A model generated the notes under the pieces. That model was not told the DNA's origin, made no database searches, and saw only the letters and a list, made by a program, of their open reading frames with translations. The position numbers and the translations under genes are program-made. Shown here one piece after another: positions 9,025-18,067 of a stretch of 64,000 bases of DNA (within the stretch, counting starts at the first letter, position 1; every line of letters starts with the position of its first letter). The stretch spans positions 1-64,000 of the forward strand of contig NZ_FNQY01000011.1 in the NCBI RefSeq assembly GCF_900107765.1, written 5' to 3'. The stretch is from Arachidicoccus rhizosphaerae (lineage in GTDB: Bacteria > Bacteroidota > Bacteroidia > Chitinophagales > Chitinophagaceae).

Positions 9025-11313
9025 ATGCATAGCAAACCTACTTTTAAATACCGCCGGATATATACGGCCTTCTCCCTTGCAGGTTTTCCGATCAGCATAT
9101 TGATTCGACTGATGGCATTGACCCTGTTTTTTTTACCCGGGCAGTCTTCTGCCCAGCTAAAAACGCCCCTTGCGTCAACCCACCCACAGGCACCGTTATC
9201 CATTTACCCGGTCCCACAACATATACAGTTTAAACAAGACAGCCTCCCCTTTTATGGCATCCGGCTTACCGCTGGTTTAAAGATGACTGGAGAGGATAAC
9301 ATTGTCCCCCTCTTAACCCCTTTTACCGGCAAAACGGGCAAAAGCATCGCTATCCATTTGATCAAACCTGCATCCAAAGCGGTAGAAATCCCCAAGGAAG
9401 GCTATACACTTAAGATTACGGCCAGACAAATCCAGATCCGGTATCAAGATCCAAGAGGTGCTTTTTATGGAGTCCAGACACTTACCCAAATCCTGAACCA
9501 TGCAAAAAGAACCGGTTTTCTGCCATTATTAGACATAATGGATTATCCGGATATACCCCGCAGGGGCATTGTCGAGGGGTTTTACGGTACGCCATGGACT
9601 TTTCAGGACCGGGTGGACCAACTCAGGTTTTATGGGAAATGGAAAATCAACACCTATATCTATGGGCCTAAGGATGACATCTACCATTCGTCTCCTAACT
9701 GGCGGCTACCTTATCCGAAAGACCAGGCGGCAAGACTAAAAGAGCTGATTCATATCGCCCGGCAAAATGAGGTAGATTTTTACTGGGCTATCCATCCGGG
9801 CAAGGATATTCAGTGGAACCAAGCAGACAGTCTGGCCATTATCCATAAGTTGCAAAGTTTGTATGACTTGGGCGTCAGGCATTTTGCTGTTTTTTTTGAT
9901 GACATTGCCGGTGAGGGGGCTAAAGCACAAAAACAGGCCGGCTTGCTTAATTATATCCAGAACAGTTTTATCAGTCAGCACAGTGATATTGGCCCGCTGA
10001 TCATGTGCCCCACTGAATACAATAAGCTATGGGCTGACCCAAAACCCAACACCTATCTGGATATCCTGGGCCAGCAACTCGATAAAAGAATCGAGATTAT
10101 GTGGACAGGCAATTCTGTCATCCATGATATTACAAAAGAAGGGGAGGACTGGGTAAACAATAGGATTGGTCGCAAGGCTTTCGTCTGGTGGAATTTTCCG
10201 GTCAACGACTATGTGCGTAACCATCTTTTACTGGGTCCGGTTTATGGTCTGGACAAAGATCTTCCAAAGAACGTCTCTGGATTTGTGGCGAACCCTATGG
10301 ATAAGGCAGCCGCTTCCAAAGTAGCTATTTTCTCAGTGGCCGACTTTTGCTGGAATACCAAAGCTTACCTGCCGGATGCTTCCTGGCAAAAGGGTATCCA
10401 GCAGGTATTGCCAGAAGTCGCTCATTCCTATAAAATCTTTGCACAGAATAATACAGACCCCGGCCCCAGCTATCATCAATACCGCCGCATAGAATCGCCG
10501 GCCATACAATCGGTGCTGGACACACTCCTTGCCCGGACGGATCAGTTTACGGAATTTCCAATAAAGCTTACGGACATAGACCTTTCTGCATTAAACGCTG
10601 TATGCCAAAGCTTTAGCCCAGCTGTCCAGGATATTTTAATGCACATCAAAGACACTGCCTTGCTTCGTGAGATAAAACCCTGGCTATGGCATTTTGCCAG
10701 CCTGGGCAAGGCAGCCACGGCTTTAACCCAGCTATTAAGTGCTCCCGATAGCAAAAAGGCCTTCCCCTATTTTCTGCAATTACAAAAGGCGCGTAACCAA
10801 CTTATTGCCATTGACCGGCAGTATAACCGTAATCCTTATCAGCCCGGTATCGTCACCGGTGGTCGCCACATACAACCCTGGATAGAAAAATCCTATTATC
10901 ATTTTGCTGAATTGTTCAAAAAGCAAGGATGGGCAGTGCCGGATGCGGTTGACCAGGCCTCTGGCCGGGTCATCACATCCATACCTGAATTTAAGCAGCT
11001 GTCCGTACAAAAGGATGTCGCTGCTGGAAATAAACCTGTGCAAGTACTGAAACTCAGTCCAATTTTGGAAGTATTACGATTTAATCCGGGCGACTACATG
11101 GGGATAGCCGTCAAGAGCAATACATCTGTTACAAATCAGGTCATTACAACCCAGCCTTCCCTGGAAAAATCAGGCCTGCAGATAGCCTACAGCAAAGATG
11201 GTATATCCTGGCAGGCCGATAGAGACGCCGATACCAAACAGATAAGGCTGATCAATGCGACCGGGCAACCCATTAGCTTTAAATTAGAGCGGTTTGACAT
11301 TTTGTTGCAGTAA
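9025..11313 (+). CDS. Secreted GH84 beta-N-acetylglucosaminidase (O-GlcNAcase-like)
   Basis: A 762-residue exported glycosidase. After an N-terminal hydrophobic signal (about residues 20-44) comes a GH20b-like domain starting SIYPVPQHIQF and then the GH84 catalytic barrel, which begins near RRGIVEGFYGTPW. The catalytic acid pair is D292-D293 in FFDDIAGEG. GH84 enzymes remove terminal beta-GlcNAc by substrate-assisted catalysis and act on O-GlcNAc proteins, mucins or other GlcNAc glycans. The remaining 350 residues include a helical domain and a C-terminal beta-rich part. The gene stands alone. With anmK it hints at amino-sugar scavenging, but no transporter or SusC/D pair is present. Confidence 0.9.
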   Translation: MHSKPTFKYRRIYTAFSLAGFPISILIRLMALTLFFLPGQSSAQLKTPLASTHPQAPLSIYPVPQHIQFKQDSLPFYGIRLTAGLKMTGEDNIVPLLTPFTGKTGKSIAIHLIKPASKAVEIPKEGYTLKITARQIQIRYQDPRGAFYGVQTLTQILNHAKRTGFLPLLDIMDYPDIPRRGIVEGFYGTPWTFQDRVDQLRFYGKWKINTYIYGPKDDIYHSSPNWRLPYPKDQAARLKELIHIARQNEVDFYWAIHPGKDIQWNQADSLAIIHKLQSLYDLGVRHFAVFFDDIAGEGAKAQKQAGLLNYIQNSFISQHSDIGPLIMCPTEYNKLWADPKPNTYLDILGQQLDKRIEIMWTGNSVIHDITKEGEDWVNNRIGRKAFVWWNFPVNDYVRNHLLLGPVYGLDKDLPKNVSGFVANPMDKAAASKVAIFSVADFCWNTKAYLPDASWQKGIQQVLPEVAHSYKIFAQNNTDPGPSYHQYRRIESPAIQSVLDTLLARTDQFTEFPIKLTDIDLSALNAVCQSFSPAVQDILMHIKDTALLREIKPWLWHFASLGKAATALTQLLSAPDSKKAFPYFLQLQKARNQLIAIDRQYNRNPYQPGIVTGGRHIQPWIEKSYYHFAELFKKQGWAVPDAVDQASGRVITSIPEFKQLSVQKDVAAGNKPVQVLKLSPILEVLRFNPGDYMGIAVKSNTSVTNQVITTQPSLEKSGLQIAYSKDGISWQADRDADTKQIRLINATGQPISFKLERFDILLQ

Positions 11314-11392
11314 GGATAGGCTGCAGCATAATGCCATATAAAAAGCGGGGGGATTCCTCAAGTTTTTCTAATTTTATCCTTCATAAAAGCGC

Positions 11393-11641
11393 ATGGAAGT
11401 AGAAGTAACGGTATTGGCATTTGGCATAGCCCGGGAGATCATGCAGGACGCGCCAAAGACATGGGTGCTTTCTGAGAGCAGCTATGTAGGTACTTTTAGA
11501 AAAGCCCTGGAAGCAGCGTTCCCTGCGCTCTGCCTCCTAAAATCCTATATGATTGCTGTCAATCAGCAATATGCGGCAGATGACTTAGTACTCGAGGCCC
11601 GGGACGAAATCGCTATTATACCTCCGGTGAGCGGCGGTTAG
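11393..11641 (+). CDS. moaD: Molybdopterin synthase small subunit MoaD
   Basis: MoaD is the ubiquitin-fold sulfur carrier of molybdopterin synthase. Its C-terminal glycine is thiocarboxylated and donates sulfur to precursor Z. The 82-residue product ends in the diagnostic VSGG, and the preceding IAIIPP is typical. Its activating enzyme is the MoeB-type protein encoded at 15.8-16.9 kb, and its partner MoaE is encoded 48 bp downstream. The moaD-moaE unit converges on the main moa operon rather than lying inside it. Confidence 0.92.
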   Translation: MEVEVTVLAFGIAREIMQDAPKTWVLSESSYVGTFRKALEAAFPALCLLKSYMIAVNQQYAADDLVLEARDEIAIIPPVSGG

Positions 11642-11689
11642 CCGCAAAGGTAAAAACGCGTGCCGCCTTGATAAAAAAAGAACAACAAA

Positions 11690-12106
11690 ATGATTGATAT
11701 TCAGATTTTAGATAAGCCATTAATACTTCAGGAGGCCATCCAATCTGTAAGTGCAGCCGGATGTGGCGCACTGATTACCTTCTCAGGTACGGTCCGCAAC
11801 CAGACAGCAGGCAAAAAAGTATGTCATCTGGAATATGAATGCTACTACCCCATGGCAATTAAAGAGATGGAAGCCATTGCCGGTAAAGTGATAAAAAGTT
11901 ATGAAATTCAGGCTATTAGCATGCATCACCGGATGGGCAGATTAATACCGGAAGATATTGCTGTTCATATTGCTGTTGGAGCGGCCCACCGGGCGGCGGC
12001 CTTCGCCGCCTGCCAATCTGCCATTGATCAATTAAAACAGCGTGTCCCCATCTGGAAAAAGGAAGTATTTGAGGACGGGGCAGTCTGGGTATCGGCGCAC
12101 GCTTAA
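11690..12106 (+). CDS. moaE: Molybdopterin synthase large subunit MoaE
   Basis: MoaE is the catalytic subunit that inserts two sulfurs from MoaD into cyclic pyranopterin monophosphate to form molybdopterin. The 138-residue product is of normal length. It has the family motifs TFSGTVRN near residue 30, LEYECYYPMA near 48-57, and WKKEVFEDGAVWV near the C-terminus, which contains the active-site lysines. It lies between moaD and the DUF7009-like gene, with spacings of 48 and 18 bp, so the three form one unit. Confidence 0.95.
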   Translation: MIDIQILDKPLILQEAIQSVSAAGCGALITFSGTVRNQTAGKKVCHLEYECYYPMAIKEMEAIAGKVIKSYEIQAISMHHRMGRLIPEDIAVHIAVGAAHRAAAFAACQSAIDQLKQRVPIWKKEVFEDGAVWVSAHA

Positions 12107-12124
12107 ATAACACAATTACCAAAC

Positions 12125-12475
12125 ATGAAAATAAGAATTCTCGATAACAGTATACGCATCCGGCTCACAAAATCTGAGGTGATATGCCTATATGAACAAG
12201 GCAGTATCTCATCCTCCACAGCCTTTGCGTCCGGCACTCTTCTATATCGCGTAGACCGATATGAAGGCCGCAGCCTGAAGGTTGATTTCAGAGACGCGCA
12301 GTTGACTATTCAGGTGCCGGCAGCAATGACGCTGGCATTATATAATACCGATCAGGTGGGATTTGAAGATAAAACAGGAACGGTAAGTATTCTTATTGAA
12401 AAGGATTTTGTCTGTCTGGATAATAAAACGGAGGACCAGAGCGACCATTATCCCAATCCTAATAAAACCTGTTAA
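12125..12475 (+). CDS. DUF7009-like small protein linked to moaE
   Basis: A 116-residue cytoplasmic protein without membrane segments. It begins MKIRILDNSIRIRL, has a middle with two beta-rich stretches, and closes with IEKDFVCLDNKTEDQ and PNP. This pattern matches the DUF7009 family as I remember it, whose members are short Bacteroidota proteins of unknown function. It starts 18 bp after moaE and is almost certainly cotranscribed with it, so a role close to molybdenum-cofactor synthesis or use is a reasonable inference from position only. The cysteine in CLDN could be functional. Confidence 0.6.
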   Translation: MKIRILDNSIRIRLTKSEVICLYEQGSISSSTAFASGTLLYRVDRYEGRSLKVDFRDAQLTIQVPAAMTLALYNTDQVGFEDKTGTVSILIEKDFVCLDNKTEDQSDHYPNPNKTC

Positions 12476-12565
12476 GCCGTTTCTATGATTTCATATGGAA
12501 GACCTTGTGGCAGAATTGTCGTATATTTGGAGTAGCATTCCAGATAAACCCTTAAGCGCTGAAAT

Positions 12566-13483
12566 ATGAGTCATCCATCCTGCTTATCCCAAAAAGCATT
12601 TTCCTGCATTAGTTGCCTGATCCTGCTCTCTCTTATAATGTGCCCAACATTAAGGGCTCAATCTTCTGACGAACAGAACGGGCAACAAAGTTCACTACAG
12701 TTCAACTGTCCCATTATAAGTGCGCTGGATCACTGGGTAGCCTTTCCCATGCAAAAAGATAGCGCTTATCCTTTTGGGTATATTTATCTGGACATCCAGG
12801 CAGGTGTGACCCTTGAATATGCCGGAAGCTTTAAAATTACAAAAAGCGGAGACTTTGCACTTGTGCCCGGATCCCTGCCTAAGGACGCCGGCGTAAAAAT
12901 CCGGATGGAACCAGGCCCCAGGTTACTGGCATTTATACCGGGCGGTCAGTTCGGGGCACTGAAGATTCAAAAAGTCCCATCCTGGCGAAAAAATTACGAC
13001 TACGACAGTTCCAAACCAGAGGTGCTGTACCAGTTGGGTTTTACCTATAACGCCTGGCAACAGTACAACAAAGCCCTTAATTATTTACAGAGAGCGCAAC
13101 AGTTAAATCCAGACATTCAAGGGCTGAATACAGAGCTGGCATTTGCCTATAATGCGCTGTATCTGTTTGACAGCGCCGAACTGATTCTTAGTAAGGAAAT
13201 GAAGTTGCACCCAAAAGACGATTATACCACCAAGGAATATATTTATACGGCCAGCCACAACAAACATATTAAGCAGGCTATAGACGCCTTTGAAAACATG
13301 TTAAAAATAAAACCCGGTTATAGCTACGCTGCGGAGAGTACTATTAATATTATGGGATTTTATTATCTCCAGAAGGATAAAGCAAATTTTGAAAACTGGT
13401 ATAACCGGTTTCAGGGGATGCCGAGTAAAAGTAAGGAGGAGCTGAATATGGCCTCCGCCATGCGGGACGCACTCGATAAATAG
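12566..13483 (+). CDS. Exported tetratricopeptide-repeat protein
   Basis: A 305-residue protein with an N-terminal signal peptide (about residues 8-31, ending near TLRAQ). Residues 35-140 form a beta-rich region that I cannot assign. Residues 150-290 contain TPR-like helical repeats, most clearly AWQQYNKALNYLQRAQQLNPD followed by a second A-type helix and a repeat ending in KIKPGYSY. TPR proteins mediate protein-protein contacts; the partner is unknown. A TATATTTG -7 box (12522-12529) lies 37 bp upstream, although no well-spaced -33 element is visible, so it may be transcribed separately from moaE. Confidence 0.7.
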   Translation: MSHPSCLSQKAFSCISCLILLSLIMCPTLRAQSSDEQNGQQSSLQFNCPIISALDHWVAFPMQKDSAYPFGYIYLDIQAGVTLEYAGSFKITKSGDFALVPGSLPKDAGVKIRMEPGPRLLAFIPGGQFGALKIQKVPSWRKNYDYDSSKPEVLYQLGFTYNAWQQYNKALNYLQRAQQLNPDIQGLNTELAFAYNALYLFDSAELILSKEMKLHPKDDYTTKEYIYTASHNKHIKQAIDAFENMLKIKPGYSYAAESTINIMGFYYLQKDKANFENWYNRFQGMPSKSKEELNMASAMRDALDK

Positions 13484-13555
13484 TCAGGGCTTATTTGACT
13501 TTTTTAATCAGAACCAACCGGCCGGTTTGTATCAAAGACCGGGCAATCAATCAAT

Positions 13556-13602
13556 CCATAAAGGGAAGGACTTATATTTTACTAAGCGCCTTCCCTTTAT
13601 GG
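13556..13602. repeat. Perfect 14-bp inverted repeat at convergent gene ends
   Basis: Arms 13556-13569 and 13589-13602 are perfect complements around a 19-base loop. The structure lies between the plus-strand TPR gene and the 3' end of the minus-strand DUF2945-like gene. The right arm is inside the latter's last codons. There is no T-run on either side, so it may be an mRNA 3'-end stabiliser or a weak bidirectional terminator. Confidence 0.6.
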
Positions 13603-13781
13603 GCTGCAATATGATCCGTTTTATCGCTTTTGATTTCATATTGCGGATCCTCAGCACTGCAGTGATGGGTATACCCCTTATAATCAAAGTCTTTTGTATG
13701 CACTTTAATAATACGTCCGGTCACATATCCGGCTTCCGAATTCCACTTGACATGGTCTCCCACCTTAAACTTTGCTGCCAT
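13572..13781 (-). CDS. DUF2945-like (hypervirulence-associated TUDOR-type) small protein
   Basis: A 69-residue basic protein with the pattern KFKVGDHVKWNSEAGYVTGRIIKV followed by YEIKSDKTDHIAAHKGKAL. This is typical of the DUF2945/HVA1 TUDOR-like family, small beta-barrel proteins of unknown role. I chose the start at 13781 (MAAKF), which matches family N-termini, over the longer frame opening at 13802. It sits 28 bp after encapsulin on the same strand and may be the last gene of the DyP-encapsulin unit. Whether it works with the nanocompartment is unknown. Confidence 0.7.
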   Translation of the reverse strand: MAAKFKVGDHVKWNSEAGYVTGRIIKVHTKDFDYKGYTHHCSAEDPQYEIKSDKTDHIAAHKGKALSKI

Positions 13782-13809
13782 AATCCTGCATTTAAAAATC
13801 AACCGGCCA

Positions 13810-14616
13810 TTATTTTTGCGGCGGTGCCAGATACACCACCGCTTCAGAAGTATAAAACTGGAAAGTAAAGGATTCCTGAAGGTACAGTTTTACCGTTGTT
13901 TCGGTATGGCTCAGATAGCCAATGGACATATCCTGGCCCAAACTTAGCTTAAAATCTCCTCCCCTGGTGGATAACACATAGCCGCCTTTTAAAGAAGGCG
14001 CCCAGATAATATCTCCATCCACCAGATCCCGGATATGATGCAATACCGGATACCCTTCATCACTGCCGCCACTGATGGCCACATATGCATCTGCTCCTAA
14101 TACCAGCATATAAGGGCCATTTACGCCTGCCAGCCTGAGTTCACTTAAGGCATGCGCCACCGCGTCGGAATAGTTTTTAACGCTGTTAGGAAGGCTGACC
14201 ACTTTATTGCTGCTTCCTTTTTGAATACCCTGGATACCCGCCGCGCTATATCCTTCAAAAATAGCCCGGTCTTCTGCATAGGCTATTTTCTGGGCGGCGT
14301 CCTTTAAAGGTTGCCAGTCAGAATCCTCGGCTCCCCTTTCCACATCATCGATGGCGGCCCTGCTTAGTTCAAAAGGTACCCGCAGTTCTACCAGCGGGTT
14401 TACCTCACGTATAGCGGCCTGCACTGCTTTATCAGCAGAGGCAATGGATTTAATATGACCGGTGCCTACCGCAGACAAATCAAATCCGGCAGGTCCTGTT
14501 ACGTCCACTACTTTTCTTCCAGCCAGATAACGCTTTAACGTCCTGGTTGCTTCCTCATTAATCTGCGCCCAGGCTGCCTCAGAGATAGGGGCTAATTTTT
14601 GATATAAATTATTCAT
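13810..14616 (-). CDS. Family 1 encapsulin nanocompartment shell protein
   Basis: Encapsulins are HK97-fold proteins that self-assemble into icosahedral protein shells enclosing enzymes. The 268-residue product has the typical length and N-terminus (LYQKLAPISEAAWAQI, then RTLKRYLAGRKVVDV near residue 26-40). It also shows DDVERGAEDSDWQPL near 90-104 and the ending ESFTFQFYTSEAVVYL, which is strongly conserved. It starts 10 bp after the DyP peroxidase stop, and that peroxidase carries an encapsulation peptide, so cargo and shell are paired. Other encapsulins of this type belong to oxidative-stress systems. Confidence 0.93.
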   Translation of the reverse strand: MNNLYQKLAPISEAAWAQINEEATRTLKRYLAGRKVVDVTGPAGFDLSAVGTGHIKSIASADKAVQAAIREVNPLVELRVPFELSRAAIDDVERGAEDSDWQPLKDAAQKIAYAEDRAIFEGYSAAGIQGIQKGSSNKVVSLPNSVKNYSDAVAHALSELRLAGVNGPYMLVLGADAYVAISGGSDEGYPVLHHIRDLVDGDIIWAPSLKGGYVLSTRGGDFKLSLGQDMSIGYLSHTETTVKLYLQESFTFQFYTSEAVVYLAPPQK

Positions 14617-14626
14617 GTTATATTTT

Positions 14627-15691
14627 TTATGATTTCAGAGAACCGATACCCAGTGATTGCAATTCTACGACCAGTTCTGTTTTTTTATTATTTAGTACTT
14701 CGGATGCATCAACATTCGTATCCCCTAAGGGAGCCGCGCCTGAAAGGGTAAAATCACCCGAAGACATACTGTCCAGCATCTCCAGTGTTGGCACATAAAA
14801 CAAGGATCCTGTTTTGGCAGTGCTAAAATCCAATAACCGGTCATAATTCCCCGGCGGATCTCCTACAAACATATTGATCAGCATCTTATTGACCGTATCA
14901 AAAGTGCTGGCATAGGCAATAAAATAAGTGCCCATCTCATTAGTGGACATATTACCAAAAGGCATGTTATCCCTGATTATTTTCAGATCATCCCCCACAT
15001 TAGCGAGCGCGGAGTGAGAATTACTGGGCTTCAGTTCATCAGACATCTCCACATCCGAATCCCTGTACCTTCCAAAGACTTTCTCCTGCTCTTCCAGGGG
15101 CAAAGCTTTAAAAGCCTGCAGATCATGTATATATTTTTGAACAAATAAATAACTACCTCCTTTATACGCCGGCTCCTGATCTCCTATCAGACCAAAATAG
15201 GCTCTTTGGTCTCCCTGAGGATTCTCTGTACCATCTACAAAACCCAAAATGGAGCGTCCATCCCAATATCTGAACCCATGGACTTCTTCCACCGGGTCAG
15301 CAACAGCCGATAATATTTTGGAAATTTCAAGAGCCATGTCATAGCAGATACTGCTGTTGAGGGCGCGCAGATGAAAATGCAGGTCGCCCCTGGTAGCTAC
15401 GGCCGTGTATTTAGCCCCGGCAATTTCTTTAAAATCATTTAATTCCCTGGGAGCCGGATGGGGCAATCCTACAATCTGCCAGGCCATCGGGCCAATCCCC
15501 ATCACGCAGCTGGCTCCGTTATCCGGGAACCGGATAGCCGCGGAATGATTCAGGTTAATCACTAAAGCACATACCTTTTCAAAGGCGTCTTTTAACTGCT
15601 GAGCAGGCAACTGCTTAAAATTCCAGACCGAAAAAATAGTATTGGTTCCGTGATAATCTAATACGTTTTGAGGATGTACGTTGCTAGCCAT
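14627..15691 (-). CDS. DyP-type heme peroxidase, encapsulin cargo
   Basis: A dye-decolorising peroxidase of 354 residues that uses hydrogen peroxide to oxidise bulky substrates. The distal GFVDGTENP motif with the catalytic Asp153 is intact. The likely proximal heme ligand is His226 (NSHSAL), and the distal arginine lies in IIRDNMPFG (near 240-246). The last residues, LGIGSLKS (347-354), form a classic encapsulin-targeting peptide attached through a flexible Thr/Asp/Ser-rich linker (about 310-340). The encapsulin gene follows after 10 bp. moeB lies 107 bp upstream on the same strand, so transcription from the molybdopterin operon could read in. No separate -33/-7 pair was found. Confidence 0.95.
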   Translation of the reverse strand: MASNVHPQNVLDYHGTNTIFSVWNFKQLPAQQLKDAFEKVCALVINLNHSAAIRFPDNGASCVMGIGPMAWQIVGLPHPAPRELNDFKEIAGAKYTAVATRGDLHFHLRALNSSICYDMALEISKILSAVADPVEEVHGFRYWDGRSILGFVDGTENPQGDQRAYFGLIGDQEPAYKGGSYLFVQKYIHDLQAFKALPLEEQEKVFGRYRDSDVEMSDELKPSNSHSALANVGDDLKIIRDNMPFGNMSTNEMGTYFIAYASTFDTVNKMLINMFVGDPPGNYDRLLDFSTAKTGSLFYVPTLEMLDSMSSGDFTLSGAAPLGDTNVDASEVLNNKKTELVVELQSLGIGSLKS

Positions 15692-15798
15692 TGTCTGATT
15701 AATCTTTAATTCAATTACTGGAATGTAATTACCGTAAATTTAAGACATTATTGCCAAACAACAGGTAGGACGATGGGTATATATCCATCTTTAACAGT

Positions 15799-16863
15799 TT
15801 ACTGCTCTGTCTTTTCTTTTAAAGGACTGATCCCATTTCGTAAGGTATAAATGGTAGCCTGAGGATAATACTTTTTTATTAATAGAGCCCCCTCCCTGCT
15901 TCTTTTGCCCGTTTCGCAATAACATACGATGGGTCTGGATATGCCGATTGTATCCATTAATGCAGGTAAATGATCTGCAAAGGTATTTAAAGGCAATAAC
16001 GCTCCACCAATATTAAATGCAAGATGTTCCTTAAATGATCTTACATCTACCAACTGATAATCCCCGTTTTTTAATTCCTCATAACCGATGGATTCTATAT
16101 ACAGATGTTGACTTAAATCTTTAATTTGGATATCCGGATTTCTTGTCAGCTTAATCTGGTAAATACTGCCGTCCTTTAAATTAATCATACAGAGTTTACC
16201 TGTTAACAGCGCAGCCTTGTCCGTAAAATACTTAATCACTTCACTGGCCTGCAGGCATCCGACTATACCGGCCAGCGGTGGCAGCACGCCGCCTTCACTG
16301 CAATCAGGCACTGCTGCTTTATTTGCATCCGGAAATATATCCCGGTAATTTGCAGCATAAGTGCCGTCCTGCAAAGGCACATTTAAAACGGCTACCTGCC
16401 CTTCATAACGGTATATAGCTCCATAAATAAGCGGTTTATGGGCCAGCACACAGGCGTCACTTAGTAAATACTTGGTCTCAAAATTATCCGAGCCGTCAAC
16501 GACCAGGTCAAAATCTTCCAGTAACCGCAAAATATTCCCTGCATGCACCCGCTCATTAATAGCGATGACAGCAATGTCGGGGTTCTGCGCCTGCAGCCTT
16601 TCGGCGGCAACCAGCGCCTTTGGCTTTCCGATATCTGCCGGCGTAAATAATATCTGGCGATGCAGATTTGACAAGCTCACCGTATCATCATCTGCAATGG
16701 CCAGCTGACCAATACCGGCAGCTGCCAGGTACTGCCCCACCGGGCAACCCAGACCGCCGGCACCCACAATAAGCACCCTAGCCCGATGAAGTGACTGCTG
16801 GCCTTTCATACCAAATCCGGGAAGTGCCATCTGACAATGATATCTGCCTGGTGTATCTGCCAT
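15799..16863 (-). CDS. moeB: MoeB/ThiF-type adenylyltransferase with C-terminal rhodanese domain
   Basis: This E1-like enzyme adenylates the C-terminal glycine of MoaD and assists its thiocarboxylation. Residues 1-240 form the ThiF/MoeB domain with the nucleotide loop GAGGLG (34-39), SNLHRQ and the PDCSEGG cysteine segment. The two CxxC zinc motifs of E. coli MoeB are not obvious. Residues 250-354 are a rhodanese domain with LVDVR and a likely persulfide cysteine C316 in CETGKRS. Such fusions bring the sulfur donor to the activating enzyme. The start codon follows the mobA stop by one base, so the two are translationally coupled. Confidence 0.9.
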   Translation of the reverse strand: MADTPGRYHCQMALPGFGMKGQQSLHRARVLIVGAGGLGCPVGQYLAAAGIGQLAIADDDTVSLSNLHRQILFTPADIGKPKALVAAERLQAQNPDIAVIAINERVHAGNILRLLEDFDLVVDGSDNFETKYLLSDACVLAHKPLIYGAIYRYEGQVAVLNVPLQDGTYAANYRDIFPDANKAAVPDCSEGGVLPPLAGIVGCLQASEVIKYFTDKAALLTGKLCMINLKDGSIYQIKLTRNPDIQIKDLSQHLYIESIGYEELKNGDYQLVDVRSFKEHLAFNIGGALLPLNTFADHLPALMDTIGISRPIVCYCETGKRSREGALLIKKYYPQATIYTLRNGISPLKEKTEQ

Positions 16864-16864
16864 T

Positions 16865-17557
16865 TTAAATAGTTGAATTTAGTGGTCCACCGTTATTTTG
16901 AATAAATCCCTGGACTCTTTCAGACTCCTCCGGTGTGTTTACATTCAGCAAAGCTTCCTTATCAATCAGGTCTAATAAAGGAACATTATGCTCAATCAAC
17001 GCTTTTCTAGGGCAGGTATTATCCTGTGCGAGCCTTGCAAGCAAAACGGCGTAACTGCCGGGTTCCCAGATTGTCATCAGTGGCTCTGGCAACCCATCAC
17101 TGGAACTCTTAAAGGCCGTGGCTATGACCGAGGGGTTTCTATGATCAACCAGATACTGCAAGGTATCCCTGGTCAGCAAAGGCAGATCGCATGCGACTAC
17201 TAACCAGGCATGCTTTTGTTCTTTTTTAAATTCCCGGCGAAAAGCAGACAGGATGCCACTGACAGGCCCCATGTTTAAAAAGCTGTCCGGCAAAGCCTGA
17301 TATCCGTACTCCGGATGAATACCTTCTACCTGGTCCGCTCTGCAGGAAATAAAGACCTGATCACAAAATGCGCTCAACAAATCTGCCGCATAATATTGCT
17401 GTTCTTTGCCATGATAGTCCAGCTTTTCTTTGGCAGTTCCCATCCGCACACTTTTGCCTCCGGTCAGCACAAGTCCATTTAAAGCAGGAATAACTGCTTT
17501 TCCCGGCTGCTGTGTCCGGTCCGGTCCGCTTTCATTACGCTTCTCTGATAAAGTCAC
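16865..17557 (-). CDS. mobA: Molybdenum cofactor guanylyltransferase MobA
   Basis: MobA transfers GMP from GTP to molybdopterin to make the guanine dinucleotide cofactor. The 230-residue product carries the nucleotidyltransferase signature LTGGKSVRMGTAKEKL (31-46), the metal-binding VVACDLPLLT segment, and the C-terminal NVNTPEE motif. It begins inside the moaC gene (23-bp overlap), which argues for translational coupling. The first 25 residues are polar and not typical of MobA, and a later start cannot be excluded. Its presence implies that the cell makes Mo-bis-MGD enzymes such as DMSO-reductase-family proteins, none of which is in the window. Confidence 0.92.
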   Translation of the reverse strand: MTLSEKRNESGPDRTQQPGKAVIPALNGLVLTGGKSVRMGTAKEKLDYHGKEQQYYAADLLSAFCDQVFISCRADQVEGIHPEYGYQALPDSFLNMGPVSGILSAFRREFKKEQKHAWLVVACDLPLLTRDTLQYLVDHRNPSVIATAFKSSSDGLPEPLMTIWEPGSYAVLLARLAQDNTCPRKALIEHNVPLLDLIDKEALLNVNTPEESERVQGFIQNNGGPLNSTI

Positions 17558-18020
17558 TTTTACCTCCTGTCTTTTCCATGAGTTTAATTTCTTGAATAAT
17601 GATATCGTGGCTTAAGGCCTTGCACATATCATAAATAGTAAGCGCCGCGATCGAAGCACCTGTAAGCGCCTCCATCTCCACACCTGTTTTAGCTTCTATA
17701 CTTGCCGTACAGGTAATAATTAACTGCCGGGACGGGATCGTCTGAATATCTATCTGACAGTTATCCATACCCAGTGAGTGACAGAGCGGTATTAATTCCC
17801 CTGTTTTTTTAGCGCCCATAATCCCGGCAATAATGGCGGTTTGTATAACGGCGCCTTTTCCTGTTTTAAAATCCTCCTTTTCCAGCAAGTCATAGACCGT
17901 CTCAGGCATTACCATTACGGCTCTTGCGACAGCCCGCCTTTTAGTCAGGCTTTTAGCACCGACATCTACCATGACAGGCTGCCGGTTTTGATTAATATGA
18001 GAGAGTTCAGCCATAATCAT
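17535..18020 (-). CDS. moaC: Cyclic pyranopterin monophosphate synthase MoaC
   Basis: MoaC converts the MoaA product 3',8-cyclo-7,8-dihydro-GTP into cyclic pyranopterin monophosphate. The 161-residue protein has every landmark: MVDVGAKSLTKRRAVA near the N-terminus, IPLCHSLGMDNCQID around residue 75-90, and the KTGVEMEALTGAS active-site segment near 110-122, then DMCKALSHDI. It follows moeA after 47 bp and overlaps mobA by 23 bp. Confidence 0.97.
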   Translation of the reverse strand: MIMAELSHINQNRQPVMVDVGAKSLTKRRAVARAVMVMPETVYDLLEKEDFKTGKGAVIQTAIIAGIMGAKKTGELIPLCHSLGMDNCQIDIQTIPSRQLIITCTASIEAKTGVEMEALTGASIAALTIYDMCKALSHDIIIQEIKLMEKTGGKSDFIREA

Positions 18021-18067
18021 TATTTAATTTGCGCTTATGTGATCCGGATCCCGGGGTTTCACGCATT

